From: Bacteroides propionicigenes
Lineage (GTDB): Bacteria; Bacteroidota; Bacteroidia; Bacteroidales; Bacteroidaceae
Reading direction: 5' to 3'
Assembly: GCF_018390535.1 (NCBI RefSeq)
Contig: NZ_JAHBBW010000001.1
Location: 372,001-436,000, forward strand
DNA: 64,000 nucleotides
A model generated the notes under the pieces. That model made no database searches and had not been told where the DNA came from. It saw only the letters and a program-made list of their open reading frames with translations. The number at the start of each line of letters is the position of its first letter. Position 1 is the stretch's first letter. Positions 1 to 8,362 of this stretch are shown here, piece by piece. The translations under genes and the position numbers were made by a program.

Positions 1-875
<875 letters not shown>

Positions 876-924
876 TCAAGCCACAAAGGCTATCGGTTCT
901 CGTTTTACAGTTTCATGCCACCCC

Positions 925-1194
925 CCTTCCACCCTTCTGAGACCTCCTGTTTATACGGGATAGCGGGTGGAACCCGCTTTTTACTTCCCCAATGACGCAT
1001 CTCAGCTTCCCAAACCTCACACCTCAGCTCCTCAAATGCCTGTGGTTTGCAGGACAAATGCCCGTGGTTAAGAGAGTTGAGGTGTGAGGTTTGGGAAGCT
1101 GAGATGTGTCATTGGGATTACCGGGATGTGTAGTCTGTGATATGGGTTCCACCCGCTATCCCGTATAAACAGAAGGTCTCAGAAGGATGGAAGG
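925..1194. repeat. Long (~270 bp) two-part inverted repeat (MITE-like or giant hairpin)
   Basis: An outer stem pairs 925-975 with 1144-1194 (51 bp, about two mismatches). An inner stem pairs 987-1026 with 1078-1117 (40 bp, about one mismatch). The loop at 1027-1077 carries two related pieces, AATGCCTGTGGTT and AATGCCCGTGGTT. It lies between the GH30 stop and the CE1 promoter. It could be a miniature mobile element or act as a transcription terminator. No coding sequence is visible in it. Confidence 0.7.
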
Positions 1195-1231
1195 GGTACA
1201 AATGCAAACTGAAATCCAAGAATATCCTCTA

Positions 1232-1291
1232 TTTTATATACATGATAATTCATTTTGATATATATCAAAACGAATTATCATGTATATAAAA
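1232..1291. repeat. 60-bp AT-rich palindrome
   Basis: A nearly perfect dyad centred at 1261/1262, with one mismatched pair (1252/1271). Both halves contain TATACATGATAATTC. It follows the 270-bp inverted repeat in the 765-1620 gap between GH30 and CE1. It may terminate the GH30 operon or be an operator; there is no T-run typical of an intrinsic terminator. The rest of the gap (1292-1620) shows no convincing gene. Confidence 0.6.
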
Positions 1292-1620
1292 ACAGAGTCT
1301 TTGCCGGCTGGATACTTCTTACGCTATATATAAATCTTTCTTTAAGCACCTATGCTGTATCTTTACAAAGGATATAATAAACGTAAGAGAAAAACAACGT
1401 TTTTGTTTTGTGCTCCTGCACTTTCTTCACAGAAAGCACAGGACTCTTATTATAAAATGCACAAAACAATCAGTCCCAAGATAACAAAAGGGACCGAATG
1501 TATCTTTAGTTTTTTAAACAATCAGAAGTTCTTTACTCAATTAAAACCCTTTTTACTGATAATGATAATCAAAGAAATATACTTAAAGCATTAAATATAC
1601 AGCTTTATATCATCTATTTT

Positions 1621-3264
1621 TTACAATGCTAACTTAACGGATGCTATGCTATAACCAGATAACATAACATAACTACCATCAGTCTTTTCCAATGAATTCG
1701 CCTCAATCGCTTCCATATTCTTATACTCAGTTGTTTCAACAGCATGTATCTGCCTTATTCCCGCCAAAGGAATTTCAACTTTCTGAGTATTACCAGTCAT
1801 ATTCAACAATACTAATGTTATCTCATTACCTGCTTTATTAATATAAGCTGTAGCGCATAAATCCTGATTATCAGCTGTTACCTTAATGCGTATTGTATTA
1901 GTGGCATAACGTGCATAATGCGAGAGAATATAACCATTTTTAGTAATCTCCCCCTCTCCTACAGGACTCCTCTTATCATTATCACCTATCATTCCATAGA
2001 AACGTTTCAAATACCAGTATACATAAGCACTGCAATAACCTTCCATACACATATGTATTTCTTTTGCCAGATGAGAGAAACAATATTCCCATGTGCTAAA
2101 TTCCCATTTTCCCGAATCTTCTTCTTTTTCTCCATCATTAAACAAATGTTCTGTCATCCACCATGTTTTTCCGCTTAAACGGGAATAAAGTCCGCAAATA
2201 TAATCATGCCGATTCTTTTCATACCCCGGTTGTTCAATATTGATAAACCCTTGATAAAGATGCCCTACCAAAATATCTGTATTAAAAAACGCTTCAATAT
2301 CATTCATAATCGGATCTGTATAATCGGGAGATGTTCCACAAGATTCAGGAGACATCAGTTTCACTCCTGTAGCACGTATCTTCGCTCCATACTGCTTAAC
2401 AAAGGCTACAACTTCTTGAGGAGTCCAATATGTAAATTCCATATCAGGCTCATTCTGAACGGATATTGCATATAAATTAATCCCGTTCTGTCTCATAAAA
2501 TTAATATACTTAATTAAATGATTAGCATAAGCCTCATAATTTTCAGTTTTCAAATGCTGAACCTCTTTTCCGGCTACTGTGACTTTATCAGAAAGAGCAT
2601 CAGTACAGTCCCATGGGCACGCAAAGATTATGGCACCATTATCTTGAGCCATCTTTGCAGCTGCCACATCTGCACTCCAATCAGTTTCATCTGGATAAAT
2701 CATTAAACGAAGTATAGAATAACCTAAACCGTTGGATCCATACATCTTATTCATCTGCTCCGGTGTAATAAGAAACCCTCCACACCAGATTTTAGGATTA
2801 TACATACCACCAAATCCAACGACAGGCTGATACTTCTCTAAAGGATCTATTTGGAGAGTTAGTGTTTGATATGCCACGTCTTGTTTTATCAACAAATCAG
2901 ACTTTTCACCCGTAGTTTTATTGATTATATAAATAAATTGGCTTCTCGATTTATGGGTATCATTACCTGTACAAGTAATCTTTAAACGGGTAGTTTGTTC
3001 AACTTGTTCTATGCTACCTCCAGACATAGGAGTAACATCTACCACAATATCACCTGTCCCCAAAGATATTTCCCATTCTGTTTGTGACCATTCAACAATA
3101 GCTATTGCTGTGCCACCAGTGTTAGATACCTCTATATTATTTTTAAGGAAGAGCGCATAAGCGCTCTTCCCTTCATTATCTGTAATTTTACCATTATCAT
3201 CTGAACAACTCCATAATGATAGACCGATAAAAACGAAAAATAGGTTTAAAACAAATATTTTCAT
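1621..3264 (-). CDS. BACON-GH30 glycoside hydrolase lipoprotein (probable glucuronoxylanase/xylanase)
   Basis: 547 residues. Lipoprotein signal peptide with lipobox LWSC (Cys20). Residues about 35-130 resemble a BACON domain; about 135-545 form a GH30 (beta/alpha)8 barrel plus its side beta-sandwich. The acid/base is predicted as E272 in VQNEP and the nucleophile as E372 in WMTEH; both are intact, so the enzyme should be active. GH30 members in xylan loci cleave beta-1,4-xylan, often guided by glucuronic acid branches. It is the last gene of the susC operon, starting 3 bp after the GH10-like gene. Family assignment is firm; exact substrate is inferred from neighbours. Confidence 0.85.
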   Translation of the reverse strand: MKIFVLNLFFVFIGLSLWSCSDDNGKITDNEGKSAYALFLKNNIEVSNTGGTAIAIVEWSQTEWEISLGTGDIVVDVTPMSGGSIEQVEQTTRLKITCTGNDTHKSRSQFIYIINKTTGEKSDLLIKQDVAYQTLTLQIDPLEKYQPVVGFGGMYNPKIWCGGFLITPEQMNKMYGSNGLGYSILRLMIYPDETDWSADVAAAKMAQDNGAIIFACPWDCTDALSDKVTVAGKEVQHLKTENYEAYANHLIKYINFMRQNGINLYAISVQNEPDMEFTYWTPQEVVAFVKQYGAKIRATGVKLMSPESCGTSPDYTDPIMNDIEAFFNTDILVGHLYQGFINIEQPGYEKNRHDYICGLYSRLSGKTWWMTEHLFNDGEKEEDSGKWEFSTWEYCFSHLAKEIHMCMEGYCSAYVYWYLKRFYGMIGDNDKRSPVGEGEITKNGYILSHYARYATNTIRIKVTADNQDLCATAYINKAGNEITLVLLNMTGNTQKVEIPLAGIRQIHAVETTEYKNMEAIEANSLEKTDGSYVMLSGYSIASVKLAL

Positions 3265-3267
3265 AAA

Positions 3268-5484
3268 CTAATTTTTCAGGCCATCAACAATTCCTACATA
3301 CATTCCTGTACGGTTATACTTAGCATCCCAAGGACAAATCAAAGCACTGTTTCCATTCTCTGTCAAACGGGAAATTGAGATGCCATACTGTTTGTCAGCA
3401 GGAATAAGTTCTAAATATTTTTTAATGATAAATGTATAGTACTCAGCAGCAATTGCCCTATCCTCAAGAGAAAGTTTAGAACAAGGAATTGCAGTACCCT
3501 CTTTATTTACCATTGTCATGCTGAAGTCGGATATACGTACCAATTTACCGGTAGCAGCCAATTTGGTGAATAAGCCTGTAATTGCCGTTTCATTATTCTT
3601 TTGTACTTCCACATCTTGGGAATAGCTGGCATGAAGCAAGATATTATAACCATCAATTTTAGTTATATTATCAGCTTCCCATGATTTAACCAATTCTACA
3701 AGTTGTCCGCATTTGCCTACAACATCATCAGATTGCTCAATTGTGTTACTTACAAATAGATCAAGATCTATTTTTGCCGTATCACGAGCTAATGCTACAG
3801 CCTTACGTGCATACCCTTCCTGACCTAAATATTTTGCCCAATCAAAAGTATTCTCATTAACTGTGTTATCAAGAGGTTCTCCCACAATATTCCAAGCTTT
3901 TACGGTTTCACCACCGGCATCTATCACACCACCAATCCATTTTTCCAATTCTTTAGTGAAAATTTTCGGTTTTTCTTCTTCTGGTACAGGAATAATAATG
4001 TCAGCGGCTTTCCAATGGAGTTTTATATTATCAATATAAGCATGCCATTCACCTGAGCCAGACCCTACAGCCAAATCTATTTCCGTTAAGTCTTTCATAG
4101 TATTTGGTATCACAATTTTTCCAGCTTCCGGAGTTGCACCTTCTTTCAAGAAAGTGATATGGATCAAATCTTTTCCCCATTTATCCGCCTCACAACCAAA
4201 ATTGAACGGCCCTTTTCCACTATTAAATTCTTGTCCATTTATAATTACTCTCATACCGCTTCCCCAGCCACCTTTACCTCCAATCAAGTACATATCAAGA
4301 GAAATACCGGTATAATCTCCTAAAGTTCTGCCTTCTGGAAACTTAACAGTAAACTTTGGATAAGAATACGAACAAGGAGAAGCTGTAGTACCCACATGCA
4401 ACACTTTACCCTCACCTTGGGGATTATTCTCTACCACAGATTGATTACCATTGGACATAGGATACTGTGTACCTACATTATCACCTTCAAAGTCAATTGT
4501 TGTAACACCACCTCCTTCTATTTCATAATTCATAACAATGTTATCAAGGTAATATTGTGCAGCACCAGACTGTGAACCTACAGCCAATGTGAACTCTGTA
4601 AGATCTTTCAAATTATCAGGCAAATTAAAACCGGGGGCTTTGCTATCATTCAACTTAATGATAGCCCCACGATTCCATTCATTAGGTTTACAACCAAAGT
4701 TGCTAGCATTCACACCCACAGCAAACTCCTGCTTGTTAATAAAAACCTTTATTCCTTGTCCCCAAATACCATCATTATTGACAATACGCATATCAAGGAC
4801 TATATTTATATAATCACCTAATTTTCGACCTTCCGGTAACTTTACATTTAATACAGGAAATGAATTATTAGCTTTATTGCTTTCAGTACCTATATGTAAC
4901 GTTTTACCTGTTTTCCCGTCAGGATCATTTTCTACTACAGCCTGGCTCCCATTAGTCATCTCATATGATGTACCAAGCTCGTCATTTTCAAAGTCACAAA
5001 TGACGGTCTTACCTTTTTCCGGCACAATAGGAATAATTTCGGGCTGAAGCAGTTCGTCATAGTAAGCTGCACGTTGTCCTTGATCAGAACAAAGTGTCCC
5101 ACCAAAAAGTATCACGCCTGCTTCTTTCGCTGCATCAGCTACTAATTGCATTCCTCCTAAATCGTAGGTATTATCATCCTTCGCAGAAGTAGCAGGCATG
5201 AATGAGCCTCCTATATCTAAGCCATCAAAGTTGTTAAGAATGGTACTATAGGCTGTTTCTTTTGCAACAAAATCTGTCGAAGCCATATTTGCTGTCAACT
5301 TAAACGGCGAGTCAGCTCCACGACTGATGTACGATTTTAACAAATCAAAACTAGCCAAATATTCATTGACAACCACATCTTCAGGCTTTTCTACCTGAAG
5401 ATTGCAGTCATACTCATCGGTACATGCCATAACTGTCGCTCCAAGTATAGCAAATCCGATTAGTCTATTACTTAAATATTTCAT
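3268..5484 (-). CDS. Xyn10-like protein: GH10 fold split by two CBMs, active site degenerate (probable xylan-binding pseudo-enzyme)
   Basis: 738 residues, lipoprotein-like signal ending at VMAC (Cys21). Residues about 40-148 match the N-terminal half of GH10, 158-322 and 326-492 are two related beta-sandwich CBMs (CBM4/22-like), and 500-738 are the C-terminal half. This layout is that of the Xyn10 protein of Xus loci. The catalytic signature is eroded: VVNEP reads IVGEP (E536 kept, Asn lost), the nucleophile motif ISELD reads ISDFS (D653 for Glu), GHTLxWH reads GGTLCSD, and the conserved Trp near the end are missing. A surface glycan-binding role is therefore more likely than hydrolysis. Database annotation would probably still say endo-1,4-beta-xylanase. 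Confidence 0.8.
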   Translation of the reverse strand: MKYLSNRLIGFAILGATVMACTDEYDCNLQVEKPEDVVVNEYLASFDLLKSYISRGADSPFKLTANMASTDFVAKETAYSTILNNFDGLDIGGSFMPATSAKDDNTYDLGGMQLVADAAKEAGVILFGGTLCSDQGQRAAYYDELLQPEIIPIVPEKGKTVICDFENDELGTSYEMTNGSQAVVENDPDGKTGKTLHIGTESNKANNSFPVLNVKLPEGRKLGDYINIVLDMRIVNNDGIWGQGIKVFINKQEFAVGVNASNFGCKPNEWNRGAIIKLNDSKAPGFNLPDNLKDLTEFTLAVGSQSGAAQYYLDNIVMNYEIEGGGVTTIDFEGDNVGTQYPMSNGNQSVVENNPQGEGKVLHVGTTASPCSYSYPKFTVKFPEGRTLGDYTGISLDMYLIGGKGGWGSGMRVIINGQEFNSGKGPFNFGCEADKWGKDLIHITFLKEGATPEAGKIVIPNTMKDLTEIDLAVGSGSGEWHAYIDNIKLHWKAADIIIPVPEEEKPKIFTKELEKWIGGVIDAGGETVKAWNIVGEPLDNTVNENTFDWAKYLGQEGYARKAVALARDTAKIDLDLFVSNTIEQSDDVVGKCGQLVELVKSWEADNITKIDGYNILLHASYSQDVEVQKNNETAITGLFTKLAATGKLVRISDFSMTMVNKEGTAIPCSKLSLEDRAIAAEYYTFIIKKYLELIPADKQYGISISRLTENGNSALICPWDAKYNRTGMYVGIVDGLKN

Positions 5485-5514
5485 ATTCTCTTAATTTTAA
5501 GGTTCATAAAAAGG

Positions 5515-6549
5515 CTACTTGATTTCAATTTCAAAAGCCGCACCGCCCTGTACTCCACGAGTACTTAACACTAAGGTATCCTTAGTGGCATACTGCATAT
5601 TTTTCCCCTTGAAATCAACTGTATAATCCAAATAGATAGCATCACGATCTTTACCACCAAGACTATTTTTTTCTCCATCTTTCACAAATTTACCAGTACC
5701 CGAAACTGTAAGTTCGTCAGAAACGCTACCTACTGTACAAGTACCGTCATCTGCAAAAGACAAGCTAACATCGTAATTAAAAAGAGCTCCCCCTGCGTCT
5801 TGAGTAGATAAGGAAAGAATATTGTCCTTCAAACTCTTTGTAGTTACATACACGCGTTCATCTTTCTCTACATACTGCTCGTGACGCACCAACTCTGAAG
5901 ATGCACCATTTATCACTGCTTTATCCACTCCACGGCGCAAATACTCTCCATGTTGCGGATTTACATATTGCACTGCATAAAGAATAAAGTTCTTCGGTTG
6001 TACACTCCAATGTCCATTGTTTGTCAAGACCGGATCCCCAACTGCCGCCTTACCTTGCAAAATAGAGTCGGCTCCTTGTACATCCGTCATTCTCAATGGA
6101 ATTACATAATTCTGCCCCAATGCTTTTTCATCAGCAAAGAATGCATCGGTAAGATGTACTTCTACTCCTCCCATAATACTTCCTGCAGGTATATTTATCT
6201 GATTAGAAGCTAATTTATAATGAGTTACCGGCATTACAGTTAAAGGAGTCTCAGTTCCTTTGAAGTAGAGATTTTCACAAAGTGATTCATCTACTACATA
6301 GTCAATAATTACATTGTTCCGGTTAGTGTATCCACCACCCCACGCTGCATTTATAGAAACTTTATGCTCATTATCCATCGAATTGTCAACAAATTCATCT
6401 TCTCCTAACTCAACAGTACGCAATGCGTACTGATTAGCAAAATATACAGTCTGATAATCAAAGTCAGGAAATTCATTGTATGAACTTTCACAAGCCGTGA
6501 AAGACAGAAGCAATGATGCCAATCCACAGTACACTAATTTATTTTTCAT
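5515..6549 (-). CDS. XusE-like DUF1735 surface lipoprotein
   Basis: The chosen ATG at 6549 gives 344 residues and a proper SPII signal (MKNKLVYCG... to SFTAC). The reading frame is open to 6597, but that extension would bury the signal peptide and overlap the upstream susD. The N-terminal half looks like DUF1735 (YQTVYFANQYALRTVELG..., FPxxxY pattern); the C-terminal half resembles DUF5627, as in XusE. It lies between a susD and the GH10-like gene, as in Xus loci. The likely role is binding xylan at the cell surface; this is inferred from position and domain. Confidence 0.75.
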   Translation of the reverse strand: MKNKLVYCGLASLLLSFTACESSYNEFPDFDYQTVYFANQYALRTVELGEDEFVDNSMDNEHKVSINAAWGGGYTNRNNVIIDYVVDESLCENLYFKGTETPLTVMPVTHYKLASNQINIPAGSIMGGVEVHLTDAFFADEKALGQNYVIPLRMTDVQGADSILQGKAAVGDPVLTNNGHWSVQPKNFILYAVQYVNPQHGEYLRRGVDKAVINGASSELVRHEQYVEKDERVYVTTKSLKDNILSLSTQDAGGALFNYDVSLSFADDGTCTVGSVSDELTVSGTGKFVKDGEKNSLGGKDRDAIYLDYTVDFKGKNMQYATKDTLVLSTRGVQGGAAFEIEIK

Positions 6550-6587
6550 ATTATTCCAGATTCTATTGAATGTATTTACAATCATTT

Positions 6588-8342
6588 TTATTTCCATCCT
6601 TTATTTTGAACAAGATTACTATATTTCAAAACCTCCGAGTTAGGAATGGGACAGTAGTACATATAATCCTCATAAGAACGTTCCTCTACCGTGATTCGTT
6701 GATAGCTGTTACCATTCCATTCCATCCCATATATCGGCTCATTCAAATCTAACTTCCAACGACGAACATCCCAAAAACGGAATCCTTCAAAACAGAGTTC
6801 AAGACGTCGTTCATTACGAATCAGTTCGCGCATTTTTTCCTGGCTAGCAGCACATTCTTCCAAATAAGGATCATTTGTGCCCCCCACTCCTGCACGCTTT
6901 CTAATAGCTTTAATGACATCATAAGCAGAATAGTTTCTTCCATTTTTCTCTTTTGGCCCCCAAGCTTCATTGGCAGCCTCGGCATAAGTTAGAAACATCT
7001 CAGTAAAACGGACGCGAGGGTTATAATGTGGCTGTTTAGAAGTTGCTGCCGGATCACAGTTCACATCCATACGTAACCGTTTCTTCATATAGTATCCTGT
7101 ACGAGTAGAACTATTTTCTGTTACATTGATACCATCTTTACTTGATGAAACAATATTTATAGTTGTCTCTTTTTCACTAATTGTACTACCATTATAAAAA
7201 ATATATTTACTCAAACGCGGATCACGCCCTTCGTAAGGAGCACCAACATTATATTTACTATTCCCATCATTAATAGGATATCCATTAGCCATAGGAAATG
7301 CATCCACTAAATTTTGAGACGGATTCATATAACCAGTCCCGTACAAACTCGGTGGAAAATTTTGAGACTCTTGTGTATTGTCACCACTCGTACGGCCTTC
7401 TCTCCACAGAATTTCATCCGGATTAATGCCATTTTCTACAGTATTGACTATAGCAGGAGAATAATATTCAATTCCATTATCAGCAAGTTTTCCACCTTTA
7501 TAATCAAGTACATCAGCTGCAACATTAGCTGCATCAGCCCATGTAGCATTATTAGAAGCATCTTGATACAAAGGACTAGCTGCCAACAGAGCCGTACGTG
7601 CACGGAAAGCTTTAGCTATAAGTCCATTAAATAACTGACGTGCCTTAGCACCCATAACATTATTATATTTACTAGCATCCTCTGTCAGAGCTTGAAAATC
7701 AACTGGCACTGTAGAGACATCCTCATACTCCAAAGGTAATAAAGTTTCTGCCTGTGCCAAATCAGCATAAATCTGATCTATACAAGTCTGAAAGGAGGCA
7801 CGTGGCAAGTTAAAATCAGATTGTGATGTCTGATATTCTGTAATAACCGGCACACCCAATAATTCACCATTCTCGCCATAACCAGCATGTGCACGCATTA
7901 AATAATAATAAAACATACCTCTAAGTCCGTAAGCCTCACCTTTCATACGGCGCGCAAATAGACTGTTCATTTCCTCATCATCTGACCAGTTCACTTCACC
8001 CACGTTCTCTAAAAACAGATTGATATACTGAATTGCATTATAAGAGTTGGTCCACTGACTCAATGGATTATATGAAGAGTTGGTCCAAGCTCCTGTAGCC
8101 ATTTGCAAAAAAGTATTAGTCATCTGATTAGTCACAGCATCATCCGTTGCATATTCACTATTATCATAATATCCCGGAATCTGGCTATATACATTATGCA
8201 AGATTCCTCGTGCATATTCCGGATCATCATACATTTGTTCAGTTCCCTGTTGATTTTCAGGAGCTGGTTCAAACAAGTCGTCACAGCTAGAAAAGATCAA
8301 GGCACTCGCTATAAAAAGTAATATTTTCTTTTTCATAATCAT
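6588..8342 (-). CDS. SusD/RagB-family glycan-binding lipoprotein (second pair, XusD-like)
   Basis: 584 residues with lipobox IFSSC. The N-terminal TPR-like part and the C-terminal SusD signature are present (RVRFTEMFLTYAEAANEAWG, RNERRLELCFEGFRFWDVRRW). It starts 20 bp after the stop of the shorter susC gene, its partner. SusD proteins cap the SusC barrel and capture oligosaccharide for import. The start could also be two codons later (ATG at 8336). Substrate (xylan oligomers) is inferred from context. Confidence 0.92.
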   Translation of the reverse strand: MIMKKKILLFIASALIFSSCDDLFEPAPENQQGTEQMYDDPEYARGILHNVYSQIPGYYDNSEYATDDAVTNQMTNTFLQMATGAWTNSSYNPLSQWTNSYNAIQYINLFLENVGEVNWSDDEEMNSLFARRMKGEAYGLRGMFYYYLMRAHAGYGENGELLGVPVITEYQTSQSDFNLPRASFQTCIDQIYADLAQAETLLPLEYEDVSTVPVDFQALTEDASKYNNVMGAKARQLFNGLIAKAFRARTALLAASPLYQDASNNATWADAANVAADVLDYKGGKLADNGIEYYSPAIVNTVENGINPDEILWREGRTSGDNTQESQNFPPSLYGTGYMNPSQNLVDAFPMANGYPINDGNSKYNVGAPYEGRDPRLSKYIFYNGSTISEKETTINIVSSSKDGINVTENSSTRTGYYMKKRLRMDVNCDPAATSKQPHYNPRVRFTEMFLTYAEAANEAWGPKEKNGRNYSAYDVIKAIRKRAGVGGTNDPYLEECAASQEKMRELIRNERRLELCFEGFRFWDVRRWKLDLNEPIYGMEWNGNSYQRITVEERSYEDYMYYCPIPNSEVLKYSNLVQNKGWK

Positions 8343-8362
8343 CTATTTATTAGCCTATTAAA

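Noticed and set aside
1352..1594. 80-residue open frame between GH30 and CE1
   Set aside because: AT-rich, no ribosome site, low-complexity Lys/Phe content and no family look; treated as non-coding.
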